A stretch of DNA of 64,000 nucleotides from Progne subis subis (GCA_022316685.1 JAKJHU010000031.1:248001-312000), one strand, 5' to 3'; shown: positions 48,186 through 61,558, counted from the first letter of the stretch. Notes: generated from the letters alone by a model not told the origin. A program made the numbers and translations.

Positions 48186-51100
48186 TGGCTGAGAGGCTGA
48201 GTCTGTTCACCTTGATTCAGTCACAGTGCTGCTGAGGGAGGGGGAGAGGCTGAAACAAACCTGGAGCCTTAAGCCCACTCCTTTCCAAGGACAAAGTCTC
48301 ACAGCTCTTAATATCATACTTCTCAGCAGCACTGTCACCTCGAGAGGGCTGCTGCGATACCGGAGTGGCTTTGAGCCCACGGACACTCAGCTGTGACTGC
48401 AGCATGGCACTGCAAGCTGTGCACATCTCTTGAGCTCTGCTTCCTCCCAGGGTGTCCAGGCATCCCAGAGTCCAGTGCTGGCTGGGGAAATCACCTTAGG
48501 GGAGCACTGTGTCTACTCCAGCAGCTCTGCATAGCCAACCTTGAAGGGAAAATGGAGGAAGGGATAAAATAACTTGATTAGCTGAGCCTCAGGTTCACAG
48601 CAGTACAGAGCATCTCTGGGGCATGGGCAAACCTTTCCCAGAGGCAGCGGGATCTCCACTTGTATAAGTGATGCCTGTAATAATCCTCATCAGGGCATGG
48701 CATTCTTCCCATAACAAAAATTGGACATACTCAGGCTAGTAAGCAAGGGAAATGTTTGCTGATTTTTTTAATAACCTGAAGAGATCTGTGCCTTCTGTTC
48801 TTTAGCTGTATACTGCCAGCCCCATATGCAGAAGATTTGCTAATGATCCTTCAATGTTCCACAATATTCTATTGAAAAATATAGAATCATTTATATTCCC
48901 ATTTCTGTTCTGCAGCCTTCTGCAGGTCAGGAGCACTCTCCTCTGTTGAAAAGTACAAAATGGGGATCAGGCCTTTCTGCCTACCCAATCTTCTGTGCAG
49001 CAAACAAGAACTACAAATATTGTGAAATAATCTCAGGAAGAAATCTGGTTGCTGTTCCAGCCTTTAGAAAGTGTTTTCCTGTGTCCACCACTGCCCTTTA
49101 AACACCAAGCACCCAAGGCAGGACCTGCTTTCCCAGCTGACCATTGAATTGATTTCCTCTTTGTTTGTTATTGTGTCTGGGACCCTTCTCTCTGTAAAAT
49201 CTGGGGACCCAGAGACAAATACACAAGCACGCATGCACAGGCCTGCACTCACACACACATATCCCCTACCCATGGCAGATCCCGTCTGTGTTCCAGGGAG
49301 AACGGTGGTCAGCAAGTGTTAGGTTGGCCTGGGGCTGGGGCAGCTGGACTCCATCCCAGAAGTGCAGGTTGCATCTCGGCAAAGTGCTGTGGCTCAGTTT
49401 CTCTTGAATGGGGATGGGGGGTAGGTGATTCAGATATTCTCAAGGTGCCTTCAGATCTAGAGACAAGAAGAGCTGTGTTGTGTCAGTGGTATCAGAGCCT
49501 CCTGATTCCATCTTTATTTTGCATAACTTTGATGCCCTTGAAATCAAAATATCACACTGTGATTTCATTAGTTTTCAGAGAGGATATCAGCAATTTTTGT
49601 CAAGTGTGTGCATGCGTCAGGTGAGGGGCTGAGGGTGGTGGAAGTTACCTGAGATGAGTATTAATGACTAACAGCTCCAAGCTCCAGCACTGGAAGTGAG
49701 AACATCTAAATCTAGATTGAGGTGCCTAATTAACCTTTACTAAACTTCCTTCAACACATGGACATAATTCTCTCTTTCTTTTTGAAACCAGGAATCAAAA
49801 TAAAATTGTCTTTTCACACCTAGGCTCACGTTACTTCTACTTTACTGTAACATGAGTTGGTACTCAAGGCACAAGAGCTGCCAGTGTCCAATTCCCCCAT
49901 TTCATCACCCAGGGCAGCAAAATTAAAGTCCAGAAACTGGTGTTTCATTGTATCAAGCCCTGAGGCAGCCAGTGCTTTTGCAGGACCAAGGAGGTCGAGT
50001 GGCCATTTTTGGACAGCTGCTTCAAGGCCACCAGACAGCTTTTGCATTAGGATTAGGAACACCTTTCAGCTCTGGTCAAGAATGTTCAGATCCAGAGGAT
50101 GGAAGTTCCTGTTGCCAGCCAAAGTGGACCCCAGCTCAGCCACATCCCATGTTCATCAACATTTTGTCCCAGTGACTTTTGTAACCCATATATAAAATTT
50201 CATTTGGCACAGCCCAGGCACCCAGGCAGGTGGCCCTCTGCTGTTCCTGTTGCCATGGCCCTCGCTAACACACAGAAATAATAATATTAAAAATCCCTAG
50301 CATCATTAAGCAGCTATAATAATTAATCCCTTGTACTTTGCACTACCTTTTATGCTTTCAAGAAACACCATGACATTCCCTGACTGTGTTCATTCACCCC
50401 GCTTCTCCTTGGAGAAAACTCTGTAATCACATGCTGTGTTATAGAGGGAATGAGGAATAGCACGTCCCTGGGCATCCATGCATTTCAGTGCACCAGATGG
50501 GAATATGGTACTATGTTTTAAAGTGTTTGCTGTCCTTGAATGGCAGTCCCAGTGTTCTCCGATTCACAGGGAGTTGGAAAGTTGCCAGAACAGCAGCAAA
50601 CCTGCAACTAGGTCTTGCAAGTTTGGGCAAATTAGCCCAAAAGACTCCTCTGAAGATCTACCCATGCTCGGAAGGATTTCTCTGTTGTTTTTTTTTTTTA
50701 TTTTGCAAGGAGCGAAAGACGTTATTCGGGACCAGGGGTGGGATGGTGCTCCAGCTGCGATGTGTAGTCTGTGCTTGGAGCTTCAGGAGAGTGAACCTCC
50801 TCAGAGATAGGCAGCAGAGCTGGTTGAATGCTGCTGGTCACACTGCTGGGCAAAAGCAGAGCTGAGGTGGGCCCACAGGACATGATCCTGCTCCCTGGTG
50901 CTGTGCTCACAGCAGTCTGAAACACGTCAGGACGCAGCACAACAAGGCTTTAGAGAGTGCTCACCTCTAAGCAGAGGAACAACCTACAGCAAAACAGTGC
51001 TGACTTTGGAGCCTTATCTTTACTTAAAGGTCAAAGCATGCTTAATGCCTCAGCAGCTTAAGATTTTAGCATGAAGGCATGTTGAGAGCAGTTACCCTTT

Positions 51101-51290
51101 CCAGAAATGTGAACCCTGAGGAGCAGGGTTCTCCTTTTCCTTCTTCCCAGTCCCTTTGGTGATGTAAACAGCACATGATCTGTGCTGGGGCAAGTGGAGA
51201 AGGAGCCACGTTCTTTCCTTTGCAGCAGAGGAATGGCAGGACAGATGGGGTGAGCCAAATGGGAGTAGCACCTGCTTCCCAACAGAGCCC
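48186..51290. other. Unassigned non-coding DNA
   Basis: No gene is supported. A CA/CG-rich patch lies at 49218-49262. The AT-rich block 50278-50358, with several TAAT cores, is repeat-free and could be a conserved element; untested. Frames at 49857-50195 and 50478-50865 have no recognised domain. Confidence 0.5.
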
Positions 51291-51593
51291 CTACACCACC
51301 CTTGGCTCAGAGATATCAGCCACATCTCGCGTGCTCTGGTGCCCTGCGGAAGGCACAAAGCACTGCTCATCTCCCAGGAGACCAAAGCCTCCAGAGACCT
51401 GTAGGTCAGAATATGGGGAGCCAGGCAGGATGTGGATGCGGCCGCGAAACAGCCAACACTTGCCCGCCGCCCGCAGCACATGCTCTGGCTGCCCCATGGT
51501 GTCCACCATGGGCACCCCCTGCCCCCCGCCAAGAGATATTTTGAGGGCCTGTTTTGATCTCCTTTGCATGTCAGTTATGCTATTTCTGAGCAA
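51291..51593 (-). other. Exon-like open segment of unknown identity, CpG-containing
   Basis: A minus-strand frame is open for 100 codons and ends with TAG at 51293-51291. Its middle part (about 51515-51395) has G/C-rich third codon positions, a cluster of CpG in otherwise CpG-poor DNA, and a NotI-type GCGGCCGC at 51438-51445. These are features of coding exons. The peptide contains Gly-Lys-Cys-Trp-Leu-Phe-Arg-Gly, which weakly recalls the Gly-Asn-Cys-Trp-Ala-Phe motif of SUN domains, but the rest of that domain is not visible. Splice sites around it are poor. It may be a real exon, a pseudogene fragment or a GC-rich conserved non-coding element. Confidence 0.2.
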
Positions 51594-52338
51594 TTTTATT
51601 TTTATTGTTTTCCGGTGGTGAGCTTGTGTTTTTTGGGTTTTTTTAAGAAAGTTGTCTTACACTCTCGCCTTGATCTTTTCCACTTCCTCTCGCTTTCATG
51701 CCTCTTTCCCCACCAGGCTGACGGGCTGGGTGTTTTTGTCACAGCTGGTGGATGAGCTGTGTCCATCCCACGTGTGCATCCCACCCCCAGTGGAGACTCC
51801 TCAGGGTGGTGGGAGTGCAGAGTCAGCCCCGGGGGTGCCTGTGTGGGTGCGGCACCCCCCTGCCTTTCACGGTGCCTCACCTGTTTCCAGCCGCTGTCAT
51901 GTGCAGAAAGAAGTGTTGACTCATTAATTATCACAATGTAGGTTATGGTTAGGCAGATGAGTAAAACACCTTCCAAGTGGTGCAGCACTGTAGAAAGGAA
52001 GGCTTTGCCCTTTAATCACCCAGTTCCAGAAATGGTAAAACAAGCAGGATGCTGCTGGAAGGGGCCATTGGGTGACCACATCGGCTCCTCCTTGAGGAAA
52101 CTTGGCTCCCACCTGGGAAATTCAACTTTTGTTTAGTTTTGGCTACACAAAACAGACATTCTTCATCCAAAAATGGGAAGAGGGGGAGCTGAGGGGAACA
52201 ACATTGTTTTGCAACTGAGGCGAGAGAACGAGAAAGGTGTCTCTTGAACATTTTTTTTGCAAAACCTCCCTTTCTGCACCATATATTTTTTGTAGTTGTT
52301 CAAAGTATGATTTTCCTCCACAAATACTCAACAAGATT
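51594..52338. other. Unassigned non-coding DNA
   Basis: Overlapping frames on both strands, up to 128 codons on the minus strand, show no domain. Nothing else is seen. Confidence 0.5.
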
Positions 52339-52445
52339 AAAAAAAAAAACAAAACAAAACAAAACAAAACAACAACAAAAAAACCCCCAAAAACAAAAAA
52401 ACCCACAAAAAACAAAAACAACAACAACAACAAAAAACCCCCAAC
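52339..52445. repeat. 107-bp A/C-only tract, (CAAAA)n and (CAA)n
   Basis: The plus strand has only A and C for 107 bases: an A run, four to five CAAAA units, CAA units and three C-runs (C5, C3, C5). The complementary strand is pure G/T. It is a compound low-complexity repeat; no retroelement body was recognised next to it. Confidence 0.95.
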
Positions 52446-55400
52446 TAATTAAAGAGAACCTGAATCTAAGCAGGTATCAATGGCTTATCTGTTGTAATCT
52501 TAGCATACATTCAACACTTGTGGAAGAAGTGCACAACCATGAATCATCACGCTTCTGTTTTAGCAGGGTTTTATTGAAGCAATTCATGTGGCGAGATGCA
52601 GGTCAGAAGCTGACACGCTGACAGGATCAGCACTCACGTTTCCACAGAGAAGGGGCAAAACCCAAGTGGTGTGACTCCAGGACACTAGCAAAGACCAGCA
52701 AGCAAGCTGTGACCCAGGTAAGCACTGCATGCTTGTGACAGAGCCAGCTTGGATGTGCGTTAACGAGAACCCGTGGATTCAGTGCAGCAGGGAGAATTGC
52801 AATAACAATGAATCATTTGTCGTTAGCATTGTATCATCAGGTGGTTAGTGAGGGCTTTCTCTCCAGATAGACTCTTGTCTTCCCTCAGAGCAGCTGGGAT
52901 CGGCCGTTTGGGGAGGCAAATGAGCGGCATGTGTGCATTGAGAGTCTGAGCCAGGCTGCTCAGCCTTAGGCTCCTCTGAATAGCCAGCAGCTCCCTGCAG
53001 AAGGGCAGCACCAGCACGCCCGTGCTCACTCTTCCTCACACTTGTGCTGTCTCCTTCCTCTTGCTTCCTGGGTTTGATCTCACACTCGTCCAACTCACTG
53101 CAGGACCACCAAAATGAATGGGGTCAGGCAAAGCCCTCCACGTGCTGGGCTGCTTCCAAGCCCTTGCTTCTAGCCCAAACACAGGGCAGATGATTAGTTA
53201 ATAGTCAAATGACAAGACCCTGGTCACTTCAGTCAGGGTCAGCAGTCCAAAAGGTCAGGTGGAAATCATCTGATAGTCTTTCCTAAGGCTTTGTTTTTCG
53301 TTTAGAGCGTCAGGGAAAAGCAAGGACACCTGCAGCAGGGAAAAGACATGATAAAAGCACTGAAACCACCCATGGTTGCTCAGATGCAATGATAGTGCAT
53401 TATGGCAGTCAGAGAAGTGCTGAAGTTAGATAGCAGGAGGGAAGAGGGGTCTGGATTTACCCAGGTGCAGCCTGGACAGTCTGACCAGCTGATCTCTCCT
53501 CTCCAACCCTAGACAGGTTTTTAAGGGGTATCAGCTTTTTGGGGACCTATCCTATACCTGTTTCCTGGGGTAGACTGCCTTACTATCAGTGCTCTTTACC
53601 CTCACTCCCCTTCCTCAAACTGAGGTCATTCTGCAGAGTTCAATCAGGCTCAAAGCCATGTGCCAAAGAAGAGCCCATAACAAGTTTTTGTTTTTAAAAA
53701 TAATATGAGGATGCCTGCTGCAGAGCAAATCTTGCTCATCTTTCCCAGAGAACTTGCTCCCCAGGGCTGGGTTTGACCGTCAGTTTGCAAGTGTGATAAA
53801 ACAGACAGGAAATTCAGGGTCTGGCTTCAGTGCACAGGCACTGCCCTTCAGAGATACCCACGCCTGCTCCAGCACTGCTGACACGCAGCCTGCCAGCAGG
53901 ACGGACCCACTCATCTCCTGTGTGGCCTGAGTTAATTTTGTTGCAGGGGAAACCAGGTCTGTCACCTCCAGCAGGGATGGAGCTGTCATGGATGCCCTGC
54001 TGTGGGTGCCTGAGAGAGCAGGGTAGCTCTGGATAAAGTACAGGTGGTGCAGATATGCCCATCAGTGGCAAGGCAAGGCAGCTCCCTTCCTCTCTCACCC
54101 AGCTCTGTCACCTTTGCTTCACATCTCTCTCCAGCTTCTCACACCCGGCCTGGGTCTAGAGTTTAGTGATTCATGCTTGGCACAGCTTTGTGCTTGCCCT
54201 GAACTTCATTGTGTCAGACAGAAACACTTCCTATCCATGGCTCCTTGCTGTGCTGTGTCTGCTCCTCAGGGAGCACTGGCCCAGGAAGAAAATCCCAGAT
54301 CAGGTTCATACTACCCTGCCCAAGCCCCTGCACTACCCTGCCCTTTCTGCTGTTGTGATTTCCACTGAACACTGCTGCTCTAAGCCCCCTTCCACCCACA
54401 GTCTCCATTCACCCCTCAACTACCTCATTCTGCTTGATTTGGGTGCTAACATCCCCCCCTGAGCTGGGTAGCTTTACTGGCCTCACCATAAATTCACTCC
54501 CTAGCCCTGCTCAGCCCCGTGCTCGCTGTTCTTCCAGCAGCTGCCCTGCACCGTCCAGAGCTGCCTCTTTGCCTCTTTGCTTGAGCAGAGCCAGGCACGA
54601 ACCCCCAGCAGAACACTCCTCCGCAGGCAGCGGCACATGCAGGGGGAGCAGTGGGGATGCAGGGACAAATTCCAGAGGGGATGAGCAGAGGAGCTCCTCC
54701 CGCTCCCCCCTCTCAGCACAGCTTGATCAGCCTCTTGCTTTTTCCAAGTGCTATATTCCCACATGGAGCGAGAGAGGTTTCAGGAAATTTCTGCTCCTCT
54801 TAAAATCTCTTCTGATTTTTCTAGTAAAAGCGTCTGCCAGCCTCCTGCCGCCAAGTTGTTTTTTTTTTTTTAATACATATACGATTCAAGCTGCGTTGGC
54901 TCTATTCCTGAAGTCTGGCAGGTGCTCAGTGACATATGTTCTGTGATAAATGTTTATTACATAAGTTCATTCAAGCTAACGTGGATTTTGAGATATAGTC
55001 AGTTCTCATTATACAGCTTGCCTTCAAAGCTCAGTGTCCAGATTATGTCTTTTCTTGTGAGGATGTCTCCCAGGGTTTGTTTGCTCCTTTCCTGATTTAG
55101 CCAACTCTTGATTGGTTCATCAAGGTAGTTAACGAAGCACTCAGACCAACTCAGGGGAGGGGAGGAAAAGGAGCAATTATAACTTCAGCTTGTTCCAGCT
55201 CATTATTTTAATCACTGTGTATCATATTTGGTGAAAACATCTCTCTGCAAACATTAAAACTTTGAAGCTGTCATCGCTCAGAAACAAAGGGTCTGGTTTC
55301 GCTGATTCCCAAGCACTGGTCCTGCCTTAGAGGTGGATTGCATCACTGTGTCTCATTGGAGGAATTCCTCCTGATTCCTGCTGTTTTAGGGCTATGCATA

Positions 55401-58400
55401 CAACTCACAGTGTTCAAGATTTCCAAGTGTGTTCATCTTCATCCCAGCTGTTCTAAAAACTTATTATAGTTTGATCTTATAATAAATTCCAGTGACTTTG
55501 TGGGCTGTTCTTTGGAAGGATGAAATTATATCTGCTGTACCATAAAATCCTGAGCATCCTGCACAAGTCCAGAAGGACACTGGTATCAAATTTCTCCTCT
55601 TAATGTGCATGAGATGGTAAAAATCAGGATAAACTCCTCTTTGCTTTGGGTGAGGAGTTTGGAAACGGCAGGAGCCAGAGCTGCCTTGGGGCTTCCTCCC
55701 ATGTCACCACATCTGAACCTCTCTCTGGGCTTTACAGATACTCAAACTAATTTTGCTCCCCAGGTTTTGGCAAGGTTCACAGGAGAGGAGCATGCATGTG
55801 TCCAGGAGCAGTATGGTGTGCCATTCTGGGAAAAGCCTTTGGCTGTGTGGCACACGGATCTCCCTGCTTGCTCTTAGGGATCAGGCTGATCCTGCACGTT
55901 ATCGCTCTTGATGTGCAAATGCTTGTGCAAACGGGATGATTCACATACATTTTGCAAATTCCTTGTGACTCTGGACTCTCTGGTGAGTCCAGCCTTGCTG
56001 AGGCAGGGCTGGGTTTTGGAGAGTACAGCAGCAATGAAGCTGACGTTTTCTCAGAGGATCCCCTTGGTCCCATCATTTGGGAGACCAAAATATCAGGACT
56101 GCCTATATGAAGGCAAAATCCCTGCACAGGAGGAGCCCTCTCCAGTGAGGCTGTCGGGGCTCAGTGAAGGGGAAAGCAGGGTGTACATTTTACACTTGAT
56201 CAGTTACGGCCAGCAGTTATAATAAACATTTTCTAGTCAACACATGTGTCTTCTCTAGCAAATTCTGAAGCAAACACACGGCAGATGGGCTGTTACTAAA
56301 TGCCTGTACCTCTCTTGGTCTGCAATCCATGTGTTTTCCTCCTATCCTACATTTACTGCTCAAGACCTCTTAGTGAGAAACAGCCCTTATGGTTGAAGGG
56401 GCAGGGTGTTTTAATACAGCTGCACAAGATAATATGTCAAGCCTTCACTGAATGCACCAGTTTTAGCAAGACATGTGCAACTTATTCAGAGAATCTAAGG
56501 TTAAACTTGCTGAGCTGTAAATCTCAGTGACTGGCATGCACTGCAATTCCAGGGTGTCCTGAAGCATGCCTGGGAAATGGAGACTCAGGGAGGACATCAT
56601 CCTTAGGGTCCTTGGGATCAAAAATGCAGACTGGCAAAGATCAGCTGTCTCTGCTCATGCTTTGCCTTGGGACGATTGTGGTCAACCTCATGTTTTGGAT
56701 GTTTGGAAGGGACAAAATCTGGTGGACAGAAGAGAGAGGATGCAAAAAGGAAGGAAGGAGCTTTAAAGAGAAAGCAGTGTTGCTGAAGACCCCAGACTGG
56801 TCTTTGGTTTCTCCTGTACCTTTGGGAGAAATTGGGTGTCCTTCCTGCTAAATAATGAATAGTGTAGAGCACACAAGAAACATCTCCTGCATGAATGGGA
56901 AGAACCCAACCAGAACAGCATTAATGTGCTTTTTAAATTGGTATAGGTCAAAACTCCCCCTCCATGTCTCTTGGAGTGAACAAAGCTGAAGTGGATGGCC
57001 ATCTCAAATGGATGTGGGCAAAACATACACTGAATCATCCTTTTTAGAGAATTGCCTCAGAAAAGGCTGTGGAAAACAGAAGAAATTATCTGAGTTAAAT
57101 TCCAGCTGTGAGAAACTGACAGGTCTTGAAGGGAAACTTGGTGCAGTCAGTCCCAGATGCTGTGTGGGGTCAGGGCTTCTCTCTTGGGATAGGGTTACAC
57201 TGGGAGCAGGGAGGGGAGCAAGAGTCAGTCGTGAGGTGGGACAGGAGCCTCTTTGGAGACCAGCTGGTTTTGCATAACCTTGAATTGAATTCAAGAGCAC
57301 TGAAAATAATAAACCAGCACTGCTGAAAGAGCTGGGTAATTAACCTGACTCTCTTGTGAACTTCTCCTGCCAAGCTCTCTCCTTGTTGTAACTGGTGTCC
57401 AGCCCCTAAAGAAGTCAGGAAGCACCTGCTTTGGTATTTGCATGCACTACAAGGTTTTTGAGGCAGGGACAGTCCTTTGGTGGCTTGTGCTGGCAGCCTT
57501 CAGAGCCAGAGGTCCTGGCTGGGGCACACCTGCAAGGCAAACCTTAACAACCAGGTGCCCATCTCAGCCACTGAAGGTGAAGCAGCTTGTCTCCGGCTGG
57601 GCAGATGACTCAGACCTGGAGCAAATTAGAGTTAGCTTGGGTGGAAGTGTGATGTGAGTGTCTAGCCACCACTTGTGGGGAGGGTCAGTCACATCATCAC
57701 AGTTCCATTAGGAATGATGCAGGCACTCTCCACCTGCAGAGAATTTGGCCCAGACCTTTTAAGTCAGATCCTTGTGGTAATTTGATTTCCCTCTGCATTA
57801 AAGACAATAACATTTTAAGTGTCTTAGAAGCTGATGTGACACATAGACCAGTGGAGATGGTGGTTTTGCATGTGCTGACATTCAGCCTCTCTGAGCAATG
57901 TCCCAAACACCCAACCGCTTTTGGAGCACCCCAAAAAGAGCTTCTACTGTGCTGAAATTACAGCCCAGATCACTCTTCAGAGAATCAATTTGCCTGACAA
58001 CCTTGATCCTCGTGGGATATGACATTAGCATGGTGGCTATCATCAGTCAGTCTGCTGCTGAGGGCCCCCTGATCTGCAGGCATTTGAGTACTCTCCACTC
58101 TGGAATGGGCCACTGAAAACATTTTAAAACTCTCAGATTTTGGGAAATTGAGTCTAAATTTTTCAGGAGACGTGGTGAGGAAGGAGATTGAGAAAGGTAT
58201 CACTGGATATGGACGTGTCTTCAGGGCTTGCAAGGCTGCTCACTACAGAGCGCTTCAGGGCTTTGTGACCCTAGGTTAAGTTCACAAGCCCCATGGACTG
58301 TAGATGAAAAATATGAAGCTGATTTGATGTATATTTAGTTTTCCAGAGGGTTCAGGATTCAGGCTATGGAAGTGAATGGACAGCTATATACTCTTTCAGT

Positions 58401-59604
58401 CATGAAGCAACTCCTCCTCTTGTCTCTCTTTTAAAAAGGTCTGGAAAATAGAAGTTTTGCTGCACAGCCTTGGGATTAAGGTTTCCAGAGGCAGCTCTTC
58501 ATCATGAGACCTTCATTTCTGGGATGTCTGAGCACAGCTTGCTGGAACAGCCTCTCCATTGGAGGTCTCCAACTGCTGCATCCTTCAAAGGCCCCTCCAG
58601 AGAGATGCCTCAGACACAGAGCCTCCTAAAGGTCACTCCTGAAAGCCCTGGTATGCCTGCAGCATGACTTTGCTCTCTCCCAGACCTTTGCTCTTGCTTG
58701 TTCAGCCCATCCTCCAGCCCATTGTCAGTTCAGCTCTTTGGTGAATTCTTCTCTCACACACTTTGCTCTGCTGACTTTCCTATTCAGGACGTGGATGCAG
58801 GAATCAGCTAAGACACTGGTTGTTGTGGATTAGGCATTAAGTCATTTGCATTTCCTCACCACTGCCAATTACTATTATTGCAGCAAAAGACAGAGTGCGT
58901 CCACTGACTGTGGCCGCTGCTCCCAATGGGAAATCCAGAAGGGAGCACTCCTTCCGTCATAACATGCTCTGTGCACACTGACTGCAAGTCCCTGCGTGCT
59001 GTCAGCTTGTTTGGTGTGCCTCTCCTTCATCACAGCAATGTGCAGGCAGTACTAAACCACCCCAGCTCGCTCAAAAACATTTTGGGCTTTGACCAAAGGA
59101 AAGACACTCTCCTCGGGAAAGAGCTGATATGCAGGGCAGTGATGTTGTCGGAGCTGCTTGTTCAAGCACGTGGAGACAACTGCTCAGGGTCAGCCATGGA
59201 TAACAAGCCTTCAGATGACAAATGGCAGTCCTTGGCTGTACAGTAAGGGGTGTATGTTCCCAGCATGCTCCCTCTGAATTATTGCAATGGCAGCACTCAC
59301 TTCCCTTCTCTGGGAAAGAAACAAGAGCAAAGCAAGCAAGAACTAGCAGCAGATGGTCCCTCCTGTGCCCAGATCGTTCCAGCCAAAACAAATCTACATC
59401 CCCAGCTGAAGGGAACGGTACAGGAATAGAACAGGAGTGTGACTCAGATCCAGTGACTCAGACAGCAAGGCGAGGGGAGAGAGGGAGGGGGAGAGGCTGA
59501 ACCTGGCGCAAGAGCCTCTTACGGATGACAGTGATTATTGCTATTATTCCTGCGAGTGCTTGCGGGCACTGACAACTCTCACTCCTGTTCTCTTTTTTAG
59601 GTTG
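52446..59604. other. Long unassigned non-coding stretch
   Basis: No gene is supported. The block 54500-54730 is slightly GC- and CpG-richer than its surroundings but far from a CpG island. The block 55090-55290 is AT-rich, repeat-free and may be a conserved element. A 104-codon plus-strand frame ends at 56222 with its stop inside an AATAAA. Frames at 58926-59246 and on its opposite strand read smoothly but have no recognised domain. Confidence 0.5.
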
Positions 59605-59646
59605 TTTCTTTTTTTTCTCTCTCTCTCTTTTTTTTTTTTTCTTTTC
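59605..59646. repeat. Polypyrimidine tract (T-rich with (CT)n core)
   Basis: Forty-two uninterrupted pyrimidines with a (CT)5 core flanked by T runs. Simple slippage repeat. Confidence 0.9.
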
Positions 59647-61289
59647 ATGTCTCTGTCTTTCTCACTCTTCCCTTTTGTGGGAAAGCTGTGAGCACCCTCC
59701 TCTGCATATTTATCTGTTTGTGAGCTGGTAAATAGCTGGCCGAACACTTGTGTGCCAGACATCAGATAGGCTCAGCTGTTTGCATGCCAGTGAAAAATGC
59801 CACATGCCCATCTTCCCTCTGTCGGGGCAGCAGCCTGAGGGATTCCAGGCATGGCCCCCAGCTCTCCTCCCCCGTCTCATCCCCAGTCCACCGGCCTGCG
59901 GCACTTTTGCCATGTGCCATCCCACAGCAGTGGCTGTGGGGAATGAGGATGATGTTTGCCCAACCTTAGCAAGTCAGATTTGGAATAAGGAGCTCAAGTG
60001 CTGAACTGTTGGTAGTATTCTGTCAGAGCTGCCATGCAGGTCAGATCAGCTACTGTCACTTATGGCTAAGATGTTTTTGTGGGGCTTGGTTTTACCATGG
60101 AGGGATGGATTCACATCTTGATACCCCTTAGATTATATGAAAGGCTTTGCAAAGCTCCTGAAAAGCACTATCACTAGAAAAACTAGGCCATTGGGTGAGA
60201 TCATGCATTAAGCACTAGGGGCTGGCTGAACAATCTGTCCTAGAAACCAGCCTTGGATTAGTGCTGTGCTCTGGCCCTTGGCACAAGCACAGGTGGGACG
60301 AAGGGCCCAGATCCTGCCCGACCGCCTTGGAGGAAAATCACCCTGTGGAGCAGAACATCCTGCCTTGCCAGGTGCCCAGGTCCTGAGCATGAGGGGCTGA
60401 GCAGGGAGCAGAATGTCCTTTGGAAACCCAGACTCTGCTGTGCACCAGCAGTAATTCTATTTCTCCATCTCCATCCTAGGTCATCCCCTGGGTGCCTTCC
60501 CCACCCACCCAGGCAGGACTCAGAGGCTTCTGATTTGTGTCAGACCCCAAACTGCCCCACACTAACCCCACCAAATGAGGTCTATCCCATGGCAATATGC
60601 TCTGTGAGGACTGGCATGGCACGCTGATGACCCCTGAGTGAAGTCCTTAGTGAAGATGTATAGCTGGTACACGCAGCTTGTGCCATGAAATTGTGTCCAC
60701 TGGGAGGTTTGGATGAACCAGAATGGATGGGAAAAAAATGGTCTCACTGACTGCCAGCTAAACCAGGTGCCCTAAACCAGGTGCCCGAAACTGAGTAGAC
60801 TGTGACTGTAGTGGGCATCCCATACACATTTTGGATTTCATGGGTGACAAGGACCAGCATATGACTCTTTTAGGATGCAGAGGTGCTTAAATACACCATC
60901 CTCTCTCCTGTCATGGGTCCCATGACCAGTATGGTGCCTCTGGACTCAGCAAAGCTGGCTGGGGACTTACAGCTTACTCATCATGAATGCAGACACCAGC
61001 ACCCCAGTCCTAAACTGAGGGGTCCTCAGGGACAGAGCCAAGGCACAGAAAGGAGCATGTGCCAGCCCACGCACTGCTTACCAACCAGCAAGGGCTTAAA
61101 GGAAGCTTAAAGTGGTCATTGGCCCAGCCAACACATCTGGGCTGAGGGAACACGACCCGAAGGCAGGACCCCTGCCTGCTGGGTCTGGAGGGTTTTCTCC
61201 TTAGGGTAACAGAGAAGGAAAACAGAGACTGTCAGACCTTGGGTCATTGCCGAGCGGCGTCTGGGAGGTGGGATCTGGAAACAAGAGAA
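59647..61289. other. Unassigned non-coding DNA
   Basis: No gene is supported; all frames are under 85 codons. The only structure seen is the 14-bp tandem duplication at 60758-60785. Confidence 0.55.
60758..60785. repeat. 14-bp perfect tandem duplication
   Basis: ctaaaccaggtgcc occurs twice back to back, with a degenerate third start (cgaaac) after it. A likely local slippage duplication. Confidence 0.9.
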
Positions 61290-61370
61290 AGGTTGAATTT
61301 ATATTAAATATATATATAGATGTTGTTATACAAAATATATAGCTATTTTAAATGTCGGTACCCGACGTTT
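61290..61370. other. AT-rich stretch with hairpin
   Basis: A TA-rich run (about 61297-61348) is followed by an inverted repeat: aaatgtcgg (61350-61358), three bases, ccgacgttt (61362-61370), complementary except one G-T pair. The outer sequence also pairs, since ttaaatgt at 61348-61355 has a perfect inverted copy acatttaa about 20 bases downstream. Function is unknown. Confidence 0.7.
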
Positions 61371-61539
61371 GGGTTACATTTAACCAAACAGGATACAGGA
61401 GGTAAAACATTTTTCAGGGTTACATGATGTAGAGGCCCAGTGGGCTGTCACACATGAATGGCTTCCCCCTTCTTTGCATGTGTTGGTGACACATTGTAGA
61501 CCATGGCATTGCTATATTTTTACACATATAATGTGCTTT

Positions 61540-61558
61540 AAAAAAAAAAAAAAAAAAA
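61540..61558. repeat. A19 homopolymer
   Basis: Nineteen A counted directly. No retroelement body recognised upstream. Confidence 0.9.
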
